NCBI RefSeq assembly: GCF_000227135.1
Contig: NC_018229.1
Coordinates: 129,816-193,815 of the forward strand
Direction: 5' to 3'
DNA: 64,000 nt
DNA from: Leishmania donovani
Lineage: Eukaryota; Euglenozoa; Kinetoplastea; Trypanosomatida; Trypanosomatidae
Part shown: piece by piece, positions 42,607 through 53,276 of the stretch
How positions within the stretch are numbered: position 1 is the stretch's first letter
Layout: the number at the start of each line of letters is the position of its first letter
Notes under the pieces: generated by a model
Told to the model about the DNA's origin: nothing
What the model saw: only the letters and a program-made list of their open reading frames with translations
The model's database searches: none
Translations under genes and position numbers: made by a program

Positions 42607-45600
42607 CTACGCCTCCAAGACACGCACGCAGCCAAGGGGCGGCACCACCTGCACATACGGGTACGCGTGCGACCGTCGCGACACCGTGTCAACGTTGCGA
42701 TTCAGCCGCAGCGACCCGGCAACGAAAATGGTGGAGCCCAAACGAACCTGCTGCTTCAGCAGCGCGACAGGGACGAGGTCGCCGACACAGCGCACAACGA
42801 TCAGGTCCTCGTCCACGCCTGCGCCTTCTTCCTCTCCGTTGCTGGCGTCCACGTGGCTCCCCATCGCGTCTGCAGATGCACAGCCCGACGACTCCGCAGA
42901 GGTGTTCCGCACTGCCAGAACGTACTGCAGAATGCGGGTCGCGCCAAGGAAGCCCTCCTGCACATCCCGCACCGTGCCGATCAGGACCGTGTTCACAGCC
43001 GATCGCACGTGCACCTGAGGGGCATCGGTGCCATCGGCAGTCGTGGCACCGATGGCAGGCCCCGACGTAGGCGACCCGCCCATGGATGCGCCACCCGTCG
43101 CGCCGCTTGCCTCGTCGCGAATCGCCGCGTTTTCGGCACCGTCCTTGCCAGCATCGCCGAAGACATGATTTGGGAGGTCGGCGCCGTCGCTCTTAATGGG
43201 GCTAAAGGACTCGGCAGAGGTGCTGTGCCGCTTGGGGCACATGACGCGGTACGCCTGCTGCACCGCCAGCAACTCGGCTCGCGCTAGCAGCTGCTGGTGC
43301 CTGGCAACGCGGTAGAGGAGCTGCCAGTCCGCCTCGGAGAGGCTGTCGTCCCCGTCTCTGCCAGTGCAGCCATCGTCACCGTCGAGTGCAGCCGCTGCCT
43401 CGTCATCCCCGCCGCAGTAGCCGGCGTGCTTCGACTGCAAGTGGTCTTCGAGGGAGTCCAGTAGTCGGAAGCGCGGCACCCGATCGGCGTACCAGCTCCA
43501 CGCCTCAACATCCGCAACCAAGGGTTGGTCCTCGAGGGAGCCTGAGGGCGGCACACAACGTGCTGGCCTCGACGTGGAGGCACCTGCAGTCGCAGCCGTC
43601 GTCTCCCCTGCAGCAGTAGAAGCGGCCCGCTTCGTACCAGACCCCAGGTGCGGGCTAGCTCCTTGACCGTCACCGTATACAACAGCAGTCGGCGCCGCGG
43701 AGGCGGTTGCCTCGCTGCCTGCCACTAATGACGGGGGCAGCAGGGGTGCCATGATCTTCATCAAGTCTGGCAAGGCGCGTCGTTGGCACAGCGGGCACGC
43801 GTACGGCCTCGCTGCCCACCGCGACAGCCACTCCATCTCCTTCGTGGCCGGGGAAGAGACAGCGTCGTCAGCGGTGCTACCGTCCGCCGCACCCGAATGG
43901 GCCGTGGCGGCCACCGCAGCCGCCTGACCCTCGAGGTCGACGAAGGGGTTGATTGGCTCCTTTTCCGACTCCATCAGCACAGCGTTTGGGCTGTCACCGA
44001 ACGGGTTCGGGTAGTGGCGGCTGAGCTCCGCTACAGACAACTCCTGCGCGGTCGGCGCCGCCCCAAGAGCCCCACCGCCGATGCCGCCGCCGGCGGCATC
44101 GGCATCGGCGCCGCCNNNNNNNNNNNNNNNNNNNNNNNNNNNNNNNNNNNNNNNNNNNNNNNNNNNNNNNNNNNNNNNNNNNNNNNNNNNNNNNNNNNNN
44201 NNNNNNNNNNNNNNCCCCCCCCCCCGGGCGGGGCCCCCCCCCCCCAAGCCCCCCCCCCGCCGATGCCGCCGCCGGCGGCATCGGCATCGGCGCCGCCAGC
44301 ACCGAGCGTGCCGTCGGCGTTGCGCCGCTGCGTTGGGAGCAGGCGGGGAGCCATCGTGGATGGCAAAAACACCGACATCGCAGACGAAGGCCGACGCTTG
44401 ATGCCTGGCGCGGCGCCATCTGGCGTGGCTCGCACAACGGCCCGCTCCGCCGCCGCCTCCAGCTGAGCGCGGTTGTCGGCGACGCCCTCCACGATGAGCA
44501 CACTGGGGATGAAAAAACGGCCTTGGCAGCTATCGTAGCTCCGCTTCGGGTGTTGCGGGAGATCGGCTCGTGTTGTGGGAAGATCAGATGGCTTCGCGAT
44601 GTCGTCTCGCGCCAGCGCCACGTCGTCCCATACGACATCGAGGAGTTCGTCGATAAGATCGTCCTCCGGGAGGTCAACTCGCGGTGTCGCGCGGTAGTTA
44701 GCAGCGAGATAAAAGGCGGAGGGCTTGACAGCACTTGAGGCGCCGGCGACGCCCTTGGTGGTCGCGACTTCAGCGCTCGCCTCCATCCCCTTCGCCTTCG
44801 CCGCCGCTTTCATTGGCAAAGGACTTGTCACGCGGGCTGCAGCGGCCGTCTTGGTGGTCGCCACGGCGACGGCCTTCTCCTCGTATCCGATGATCTCACC
44901 AGGCCCCGGGCCCTCCATCACAACTGCAGCGGCGCTAGCGCCGCTGCAGTTGCCGCGCGACTCGTGGCGCTGCTGCACGTGCTCCTCTGCGGCCTGGCGT
45001 CGCCTAAACGGGCGACTGCACGCACTGCAGTGGTACAGCATTGAGGGGACCACCGGCATGCGTATGGCAACTGTCTGTACTTCCGCATGCATGCTGCGTG
45101 TGGTAGTGGTGGTGGTGCCTTCCGCGAAGCTCGCCTCTGCCGCTGACGCTGTCACGGAAGACGGTGCAGGTGGAGACACACGGGAGACGGCGTCGCTTGT
45201 GCTCGGGGCGGCTGCTTCTGCTGCCGCCCGCCTTTGCTCTGGAATCCTTAGCGAGCGCGTGCCAGTCGTGGAGAAGGGCGGCGGGTCGTGGGTGGGGCGG
45301 TAGGCAAGGCACGACGGCTCTACTATGAGCTCCGCATCCGTCGCGCAGCCGCCGCCGCTGGCGCCTCGGCCGCGCTTGTTCTGCACTGCCGTCATGGCCG
45401 CCGTCATGGCCGCTAGTCGCTCCCGCTGTGCCGATGGGTAGATGGGCTCCGGCACGGCGGGTGGGCCGACGTTTGGGACGGAGGGCGCGAGCTGCGGTGG
45501 CACGTTGAGCCACACGCCGTGTTTGTAGTGCGCCTCCTCGAGGAGGGTAAGATGCACGTCGACATCGGACAAGATGAACGTCTCGTAGAAGCAGAGCTCG

Positions 45601-45869
45601 GGGCTCACGCCCTGCGGCGACGGCGGCTGCGGCGCCACCGCAGCACCGTCGCCTCTGCTAGGAGGAGCTGGTGCACTGCCGTCACGGACGCCGCTACTGC
45701 CAAAGCCGCCGTTGGCGGTGCCCGAGGGACGAGTCGATGGTGTGCTGGCTTGTCGAAGGACGGCAGTGTGCACAAATGCCGAGCGGACCGGGTGCACACC
45801 GTGGCGCCACCGGCCGCACACCGGCAGCGACGTCAGCGAGGGACGCGACGAGCGTCGGATCGGCAGCAT
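42607..45869 (-). CDS. KREPA1: Editosome protein KREPA1/MP81-type (two C2H2 fingers and OB fold), interrupted by an assembly gap
   Basis: Predicted subunit of the mitochondrial U-insertion/deletion RNA-editing complex. The N-terminus from 45869 (MLPIRRSSRPSLTSLPV) is a typical basic mitochondrial presequence. The first C2H2 finger (YHCSACSRPFRRRQ to HVQQRH) is encoded near 44965-45035. A second has CPLC near 43785-43800 and HLQSKH near 43425-43445, with a long insert between. The C-terminus (VPVALLKQQVRLGSTIFVAG to LGCVRVLEA, 42607-42800) fits the OB fold of KREPA proteins. In T. brucei KREPA1 scaffolds the insertion module with KREL2 and KRET2. Identity as A1 rests on overall layout plus remembered synteny with UBC9 and VDAC; KREPA2 is the alternative. 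The gap at 44116-44214 sits in a Gly/Ala/Asp-rich repeat, and the flanking halves are out of phase at the nominal gap length. An AG at 45878-45877 after a CA/CT tract supports this start over the in-frame ATG at 45893. Confidence 0.83.
44066..44302. repeat. 48-bp palindrome-containing coding repeat flanking the gap
   Basis: The same roughly 48-base unit (encoding GGADADAAGGGIGGGA) occurs on both sides of the gap, at about 44068-44115 and 44260-44301. Each copy contains GATGCCGCC and its complement GGCGGCATC separated by three bases, a strong hairpin. The right flank of the gap (44215-44260) is almost pure C/G and looks like poor-quality sequence. The true number of copies is unknown. Confidence 0.85.
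44116..44214. other. Assembly gap (99 N)
   Basis: Run of N inside the KREPA1 coding region, within the repeat described for 44066-44302. The length is nominal; it does not keep the two halves of the gene in phase. Confidence 0.98.
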
Positions 45870-48516
45870 TGATCTCCTTTCGCAAGGATGCATGCGTGCA
45901 TGTGCATGCGTGTGTGTGTGTGTGTAAGAGAGTGCAACACGGAAGGGCACAGAGGGAGAGCAGCGAAGAAAGTAATGTGCATCCAAGAAGAGGAAGACGT
46001 GTAAGGCAAGCGAAGTCGTGCGGAGCGTACGCGGCTTCTCGCGAGCGCGAGCGCGCCATCCCCCGCCCTCCCTCCGTCTCCGCCTCTCTTGCCCACCATC
46101 CTCCTCGAGCTGCGCACACCCGCGCGCGCGTGGCAAAGAGCAGGAGAAAACAGAGCACCTACATGCACAGCACGACCATGTCGGTTGTTTTACGTGTCTC
46201 GCCTCGCCGCACGCGAACACCCGCCGCACACACATGCCCGGTGCAGCATGCGGTGGCCCTCCCTCCGCCCCTTCTCTGTCCCGTCGTGCTTTTCGGTTGC
46301 CGTGCGCTGTTGTTGTTGCTCGGGCGGGTTACCTTTAGGAAGACATCGTTAGAAGCGAGCCGCATAGCTGCGTGGCCCAGCACGTGTGGCACAGCGCACG
46401 CCGGCGAGACCCGCAACGAAACGCCCGTAGGAAAGAGAATGAGTGCCCCGTCTACCGTCGAGGCAGACAGGCACACGGGCAGCACCCACCCCACGCCCTG
46501 ACGATGAAGGGCACGGCAACAGCAGCAGCAGCACGCACAGAGAGAGAGAAGTGCAGTGCAGCGCGAAGCACCTTCCCCGCGCACCCCCTCGCGTTACCGG
46601 CGGTCCGAAACAAAACCCAAACAAGAGCAGCCCCCTGCTCATGAACCCTTCGGCACGCGCGTGAACGCGCACACGAACACCTTCGCCTCCACCTCCAGAC
46701 AAGCACACACATATGAGAAATACCGTCCACAGCGGTTCAGCCTCTCACCGCTACGAGCGACGGAGCTGCAAGCACCAGCGCATATGCCGATAACGTGCAG
46801 GCGATGCGTACGTGCGCACCCCCGATGGGTGCGCTTCATCGCCGCGGTAAGGATTACGTCCTCAACGAGATATGAGCGAGCAGAGCTCACGGGAAGGGGC
46901 GCCGTCCTGCCCACCTCCAAAGGGATGGAGAGGCGCACGGAGTCGATGGGGCAAGAAAAGCGAAACACAGCAGCGACGCCCCCCCCCCCTCAGCCCCACA
47001 CCCGCACACACACAATCTCCTTCATCCCGCCATCACGTCCTCCCCGGCGTTGCCGAAAACCATCTGCGCTGTCGCTTGTTCGTCTTTGTGGGAGGGAGGG
47101 GTGGGCTTTCCGCTGCTCTCCGCGTCGCCCCGACTCGCTCCAGCGTGCGCGCCTCCGTCATACGAAAACACAAACGCGGCTTAAGGAATGCGTACATGTC
47201 TATGGAAGCACACAAGGATGCGCACTAGTGCCTGCCTCTGTGCCTCGCGTTCGCCGGTGAGGATGTGAGGCGAGGACACGCCTACGAGCCCTATCCGCGA
47301 GCAGGGCGATGCCGCTGCCGCGCTTCGGCGGATGTGAACTCTCTTGCCGCAACTGCATGCGTGGGTGGAAAGAAAGAGGTGTGACAGTCGCATGGACGGC
47401 AGCATAGAAAGAATGGCATGTGAAGGGAAAAGGCCGGCGTCGACAGCGAGGCGGGAAGCCCTCGAACGGCAGACACACAGACACAGGAGAGCAAGCGGAG
47501 ATTCGACCTCGCGGCTGTCCAACTAGCGTGAGGAGAGTACCTTTCACGGACAGAGAAGTGGCTGGCGGACGGTGGTGGCCGACTGGATCACTCAGCTACA
47601 GCGGAGGAGGGCCGTGGAGTGTGGTGTGGAGGCAACAGAGAGCCATGCCAGCGGCCAACGCGCACGCGTGAGCCAGCAGACCGCACCCCCCCCTCTCCCT
47701 CCTTAGCGACACAAGTGAAAAGTGGAAGAGAACAGAAGATGGCGCAGGCATCCGTCCATCAATCTGGACAGTGCACTGGCAGAGCAAGAGCGAAGAGAGG
47801 GGAAGAGAGGCCTCCTGTAACGCCCTAAACGAGAAGAGGGCGAAGAGCGCTGGTGACGAGCACGGAAAAAGAAAGATGCGGGTCGAGGGGCGGCGTCGAA
47901 CACGAGGGCCCCACCGCTGTTGGCAGCCGCCACCCCTCCCCTGCCGCTGCCGTGCGCTAGTGCCGCGATGCGTAAACCGCGCGAGCGGGCACTGGGGCCG
48001 ACTCTCACAGCCGCCATGGCTCTGTCTGTCGGAACCAGCGATGGTGGGGTGGGGGCAGATGTAGGTGGCCCGTGCACACCATCCGTGGATGGCGTGCTTG
48101 CTGCCGTCGTAGGTCAGTTTGCTGGACTGGTGCTGGCCGATGCCGGCGTAGCCCGCATCCGGCTGCCAGCGGTCGCAGACAGCGGCGCGGCTCTGGCTCC
48201 AGCGAGTGGTGGAGACGAAGTCAGCTTTCGAGGCGTGCATCGAGGCACGAAGCGGCCAGCGCCCATCCTGCGTGCGCCCCTCCACAACCCTCCGCGATTG
48301 TTGTTGTGCCCCCCCCGCAGCGCCGCCTTGCCACCCTTCCCGGCGATAGGCCAAGGGCAGGACACCGTTACGCTGGCCACGGTCCCCGCGAGCCTAGCGC
48401 CGCCCCCGGCACAACCCACGAAGTCAGCCACCCGTGGCGTCAACGATGGTATCGGCAGCTACGGCGGACGCAAGGCTTTCCGGCATACGCGCGCCATCGA
48501 CGCAGTGGCCGTCGCA
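45870..48516. other. Intergenic between the PSI-like membrane protein gene and KREPA1
   Basis: A 2.6 kb stretch. The left part holds the KREPA1 5' flank with a (GT)n tract at about 45910-45925. The middle is simple-sequence intergenic DNA. The right part (about 47885-48515) is repeat-poor, GC-rich and open on the plus strand for 250 codons, overlapping the 3' end of the neighbouring gene; I judge that frame not to be a gene. Confidence 0.5.
47885..48510 (-). mobile_element. Possible SIDER-like retroposon remnant in a 3' untranslated region
   Basis: About 600 bases directly downstream of the stop of the large membrane protein. The block lacks the CA/GA repeats found on its left and has a mixed composition without protein-like translation on the minus strand. 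Leishmania 3' untranslated regions often carry short ingi-related retroposons (SIDERs, about 550 bases) that influence mRNA stability. Position and size fit, but I could not match the conserved 79-base signature from memory, so this is a weak call. Confidence 0.25.
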
Positions 48517-51500
48517 TCACTGCCAGCGGTGCCCAGTCACACAAAGGCGGGGTCTTTTCTGCCGCTCGGGCTCCATATCGGCACGGATGTCGGTGACGCT
48601 GACGCTGTGCAGAACTCCTGCGGCCCCTTCGTGGCCCCCAAAGCTGGACGGCGTTGTCTTGGGCGCTGAGCACCCGTCCGGTGCATGTGTCACCACCGAC
48701 GGCGGCAGCGGCTGCAACGGCTCTGCGCCGTCCATCTCGTTCCGCGCCGGGACCGGAGCCCACGACGCGGCAATGTTCAGCGGCGCACATGTCATCTGCT
48801 GTGCCCGCAGTCCGCGCAGCAGCGTCGAGCCGATGAGCAGCAGCGCCACCACGTAGAGGTAGGCAGCGAGGAAGTCCGGCACCGCATGCGGGTACACCGT
48901 GATGATGGGCAGTGCAACAAACAAGCCGATGCACAGGATGACGTGCATGCGCCACTCGGTGCGGTCCTGTCGCGTCGACTCCGAAATCTGCTGCAGGTGG
49001 AATGGCATCTGCGGCGCCACCATGCGGAAGTAGTACAGAAACTCGTGCAGATCCGTGATGCCCGAGAACTTGTGGCTCTTGATGGCCGGCATCTTGCGCT
49101 CTGTCGCAGGGACCTCCCAGGAGAAGTCGAGCACCGGCTCGCGGGCCCAGATGCTGTGGTAGCCGTACAGGGCGGCGAAGCGGACGCTACTCAGGTCTGT
49201 CGCGGTCACCACCGGTTCGATGATGCTCTCGTACACTGTAATAAGCCGCTCGTCCGTGAGCACGTAGAGTCGCCTGCAGCTGCGGACGACCACGACGAGC
49301 AGCAGCGCAAAACCAAGCACAACGACCAGGCCGCACGCCGCCACGGCTGTCGAGCCGCTCAGCCGCACAATAGCGAAGGTGTTGTCGCTCACCGAGGACA
49401 GCATCAGCATCCAGATGCCAAAGAGGAGGCCCGCGAGCAAGTCCAGCAGCAGCCACTTGTTCTCCATCAGCACGCTGCGCAGCCGCGGCTCGGAGTACCA
49501 CATGATGAGCTCGTCCCTGAAGAGGGTCGCCTTAAGGGCTTTGCGGTACGGCGGGGAGAGAAAGTCGGAGCTGAGCAGCTGGGCCGTCTCGGCCCGCTTC
49601 TGACGAGCCACTCCATCGGGCAGCGTCGTCGCCAGCGGCATCGGCGTCGCGGCCGCCGCGCTCGTCGCAACGGCCGCCGAAGCGGATCCAGCAGCTGCAG
49701 CCGGGGATGTTTGGGCATCGGAAGGGAGCGTGGACGCTGCCACGACACTCGCCGTATCGGTGCTTTCCACGGCCGCGGCCGCAACTGCCGACGGCAGCGG
49801 CGTTGGGTGCTGCGGCAGACGCGTCTGCTGAAATGGTAAGGACAAGCACGACGGCATAGACGCTGTGAGCGTTGCCGCGGTGGCGTCCACGTCGGCCCTC
49901 GTCACGGCTGTCATGGAGGCACCCGCAGCAGCCACAGCCCTGGTGGCAGCGGCGGTGGCTGTGGTGGGCGCTGTAGTACCCGCATCTCCGCCGTACGCGC
50001 CAGAGCCCGCCATCGTGGCAGCCGTGGGCGTGCACATCGCCGCCAAAACACCGCCAACCTTCGTCAGGGTGGCTGGTGCGAGGTGCATCGATGCAATTTG
50101 CGCACGGTACTTCTTCAACTCCGGGATCTGGTCGAGCAACGACCGCCCACGCAGCCGCAGTGCCAGTCTCAGATATGTGGTGCTGGCCATGTTGTGTCGC
50201 GCGTCGTTCAAGAGCTGCAGCCTCACGCTCTGCGAGTGCAGTGGCGAAGGCATGCTCTCCCTCTCCACCTCGGATGCGCTGCCAATGACGGACGCGGGGC
50301 CGGCGGCTGCCGACGGCAACCGCGAGGTGGGCCGTCGGTGCCGCGTTGAGGACCACACCTCCTCCTTCGCCTCGCGCTCCTCCTCCGTCTCGAAGCAGAA
50401 GAGCGGCGCGCGGCGGCGGTAACGCACAACGTACCAGACGAAGCCGCCGAAGGAAAGGTACGCCGCGACGAGCACCTCAGTAAAGTAAATATCGGCGAAC
50501 CACGGCTTCAGCGACACGGCGAAGCTGAGGACGATGACGATGGACGAGCTGAGGAGGGCCAGAGAGACGGGCACAAAGGCGAAGCGGGCGACGTTGCACC
50601 AGAAACAGACGTCGCCCGGGCCAAGGGGGACGGGATGGCGGCATCGGCAGATTGGGCAGTAGCCGGTTGCCGCTGTCGTCGTCACGATCGGCGCGGCGCG
50701 ATGGAGAAGGGCATGCTGCCCCGGCTGCTGCTGCTGCTGCCGCTGCGCGGTCGGGCTTGATGATACCCCCTCACCACCGTCATCACCGCCGCGCTCTCCG
50801 AAATCCTCGGTGCCGCCGTCGCGATCGCGAAACGGCGAGGCGGCGCTATCCCCCCTCTGCACTGCGGGCGGCGGATTGATGTCTGGCACCGCGGCCGTGT
50901 CGCGGCAGTCGTCGACGATAGCCTCGGTGTCGCCGTCGTCGCCCGCCGGGTCAGGAGGCCTGGGCCGACCGGCGAGGAGGTCGGACAGGAACGGCTCGTA
51001 CTTCCACGGCAGTTGGTGAATGGTCTGCATCCACGTGTACAGGAGGATGGAGAGAACAAACAAGATGCAGCCGAGCACGAGCGCAGCGATGGACGGCGCG
51101 CGGCAGATGTAGATATTGTTCGTCGTCTTCGAGGCGGTGCAGAACATGTCGGGGCACACCGCGTTGAAGTTGCGCTCGCGAAAATCCGCGCAGAACTGCT
51201 CACGGAACGCGGCGATTTCATCTGGGGTGTGCTCCACCTCTGCGTCGCCTGCACCGCCAGCGCCGCCGGTAGCGGGGGTGGTTCGGTAGTAAGACAGCAC
51301 CGTGCTGTTAACCTCCTTGCACGTCTGCGTGCTCTCGCACCAACCGCACATCAGGGGCGGTGGCATGAGCCCATCGGTTTGGTCGAAGACACACTCGCTA
51401 CAGCGGCTGATGTCCGCGCAGACGTTGAAGGCGTGTGCGGCTGGGCTCGTGTGACTGAAAAGACGCAGGAAGACCATGACCACAGCCACCGTCGCCCCAC

Positions 51501-51576
51501 ATCGGCGCGACAGTCGCAGTCGACGGTCCTCATCGCGGCGGAAGCCACCCCGACGCTTCACCGGCACCACTCCCAT
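48517..51576 (-). CDS. Unidentified multi-pass membrane protein with PSI-like cysteine cluster and PH-like C-terminal segment
   Basis: A 1019-residue protein of unknown function. A hydrophobic segment near residues 27-45 acts as signal or anchor. It is followed by a cysteine cluster (CADISRCSEC, then CGWCESTQTC, residues about 53-92) resembling a PSI domain, plus further Cys pairs to about 150, so this part is probably luminal or extracellular. A membrane helix follows (APSIAALVLGCILFVLSILL, near 162). A CPIC-CRHP-CFWC zinc-ribbon-like motif lies near 300, then two helices. After a Ser/Ala/Thr-rich region (about 520-680) come two helices, a segment RRLYVLTDERLITVYESI resembling bacterial-type PH domains (near 780), and two last helices near 885-930. 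A clear pyrimidine tract (about 51680-51700) and AG (51656-51655) support ATG 51576. I do not know a named family. Confidence 0.8.
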   Translation of the reverse strand: MGVVPVKRRGGFRRDEDRRLRLSRRCGATVAVVMVFLRLFSHTSPAAHAFNVCADISRCSECVFDQTDGLMPPPLMCGWCESTQTCKEVNSTVLSYYRTTPATGGAGGAGDAEVEHTPDEIAAFREQFCADFRERNFNAVCPDMFCTASKTTNNIYICRAPSIAALVLGCILFVLSILLYTWMQTIHQLPWKYEPFLSDLLAGRPRPPDPAGDDGDTEAIVDDCRDTAAVPDINPPPAVQRGDSAASPFRDRDGGTEDFGERGGDDGGEGVSSSPTAQRQQQQQPGQHALLHRAAPIVTTTAATGYCPICRCRHPVPLGPGDVCFWCNVARFAFVPVSLALLSSSIVIVLSFAVSLKPWFADIYFTEVLVAAYLSFGGFVWYVVRYRRRAPLFCFETEEEREAKEEVWSSTRHRRPTSRLPSAAAGPASVIGSASEVERESMPSPLHSQSVRLQLLNDARHNMASTTYLRLALRLRGRSLLDQIPELKKYRAQIASMHLAPATLTKVGGVLAAMCTPTAATMAGSGAYGGDAGTTAPTTATAAATRAVAAAGASMTAVTRADVDATAATLTASMPSCLSLPFQQTRLPQHPTPLPSAVAAAAVESTDTASVVAASTLPSDAQTSPAAAAGSASAAVATSAAAATPMPLATTLPDGVARQKRAETAQLLSSDFLSPPYRKALKATLFRDELIMWYSEPRLRSVLMENKWLLLDLLAGLLFGIWMLMLSSVSDNTFAIVRLSGSTAVAACGLVVVLGFALLLVVVVRSCRRLYVLTDERLITVYESIIEPVVTATDLSSVRFAALYGYHSIWAREPVLDFSWEVPATERKMPAIKSHKFSGITDLHEFLYYFRMVAPQMPFHLQQISESTRQDRTEWRMHVILCIGLFVALPIITVYPHAVPDFLAAYLYVVALLLIGSTLLRGLRAQQMTCAPLNIAASWAPVPARNEMDGAEPLQPLPPSVVTHAPDGCSAPKTTPSSFGGHEGAAGVLHSVSVTDIRADMEPERQKRPRLCVTGHRWQ

Positions 51577-51654
51577 AGCGCTCCCTCGCACGCTTAGAGA
51601 CGAAGCCCGGCAAGGGGGGCACAGCCTGGACACCAACACAGTAGCCGAGTTGCG

Positions 51655-51705
51655 CTCCCGACAGAGCCCACGTGCGACAGAGAAAGAAGAGAAGGAAGAG
51701 CCACA
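51655..51705 (-). promoter_or_regulatory. Candidate spliced-leader acceptor of the PSI-like membrane protein gene
   Basis: On the minus strand a CT-rich tract (complement of about 51678-51705) leads to the first AG at 51656-51655, about 80 bases before the ATG at 51576. It excludes the 78-residue upstream extension of the open frame. Confidence 0.5.
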
Positions 51706-51790
51706 CGTTGTAGGGAAAGCGCCGGCGAGGGGTGTGATGAAGGATTCAAGGGGGGTTCGGGAGAGGGGGGAGGGGGACCACAAGGCCGTC

Positions 51791-51830
51791 ACACACACAC
51801 ACACACGCACAGAGAGAGAGAGAGAGAGAG
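51791..51830. repeat. Compound (AC)n(AG)n microsatellite
   Basis: An AC tract directly followed by an AG tract. On the transcribed strand it reads as (CT)n(GT)n upstream of the large membrane protein gene. Confidence 0.9.
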
Positions 51831-53276
51831 ACGAGTAAAGACGGAGAGAGGGTGATAAAAACGGTGCAGTGCTGACAACGAGTGCACATGCTTCGTGTGC
51901 CGCCGCAGTGTTGTAGATGCAGCCCCCTTCTGCTTGCTTTTTTTATGTTAACGTGCTGTTTCTGTTGTGATGGCGTCCTTAATCAAGCATCAGCATCGCT
52001 TATCCCTGCTGTTGGGCAACGTTGAGAGCCAACGGAAAGCGGCGTGGGAGTTGTGCGTGTTGCGTGTACGCCGAACGACGCAGAGAAGCGAAATCAAGGC
52101 TGGACTAAAAGAAACGAGGCGTAGCGTTCGAGCAGAGAAGTCGCGCAGAGGGAGGAGGGTTGTAAGTACCCGCACAAGCGTTGAGACGTTGGAGTAGAGA
52201 AGTCGCGCGTGGGCGATGCTTCCATGTGCGTGGGTGTGCGCGTCGCCAGTGAGCGAGACTGAGCCGCGTTGGCACAGACGCGCATGAGGAAGAGCGGTTT
52301 AGGAGAAGGAGAGCCACGTCGATGATGATGAAGAGTCGACGACGGCGTCGAGAAGTAGGGGTGTTGATGAGTCGAGCATAGGTGGGTGTGTGTGGCGCAG
52401 GCGTCGCGCGTTGCGGATTGAAAGAGCGGCCTCACATGACCACCATCGTACACCTTCGCCTGCGCACCTGCACAGACACGTAAGCGAAGGCACACACACA
52501 CACACCGCTACACGCGCACTCAGCCGTCGTTGGCGTCGACCCGCTCGTGAGCAAGATTCACGGTCATGTCCCCTTTCTCTCCGCTGGCGTCGTGGTTGCT
52601 GTTCGTCCGTGGGCTGCCATGTCCAGCTTCGGATGCGCGTGCCCTTCGGCAGGAGGACACGTGACACACAGCACAAAGCCTGCATGCACGCATATAGTTG
52701 TTTACGAATCGCAGGAAAAGGCACCTGCTCCTGCTGCACTCGGCCCTCTCGCCTCCCGGCATCGTGTGGTGCATCGCCGCTCTGCGTATGCCACAGCGCG
52801 GACGAGGTACGCAGAGGGAAGCGACGGAGAGCGCCCGCCGTGTCTTGATGCCCAGTGCGCACATGGAAGGATAGGAGTCCATAAAACACACGCACGCACA
52901 GACAGACAGAGGGAGAGTTGCAGCAGCGCCACGGCAGTCACATGTTTGCACATAAGCAGATATTCCGAAAAAAAAAAAAAAAAATAGGAGTACAAACACA
53001 TACATATACATGCGTGTGGACGTTCCGCAGACACGCAGTCGCAGTGCGAGCGCCACAACACGCCGCTGGCAAAAAGGGGGGGTGTCACAGGTATCCCCGT
53101 AGCTGGAAAAGGCAGAGGGCGCAGAAGGGAGCCTGCACATGGAGGCCTGCCCACGCACCGACGCAAGTGCGTCGGATGGAGATCATGAGAGACACCTCAC
53201 GCTTGTCGGGCTGTCTGTCTGTGCGTGTCTATGCGCCTACGTAACAAAGCCATGCCCATCCCTTCCAGCGCACCAC

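Larger units (their letters stand above)
51577..53276. other. Intergenic, 1.7 kb
   Basis: No supported gene. It contains adjacent (AC)n and (AG)n tracts (51791-51830) and a poly-A run on the plus strand (about 52968-52984). The open frames are short and shadow-like. Confidence 0.6.

Noticed and set aside
48517..51810. Start of the large membrane protein at 51810
   Set aside because: No ATG is supported there and a pyrimidine tract with AG (51655) lies between it and the ATG at 51576.
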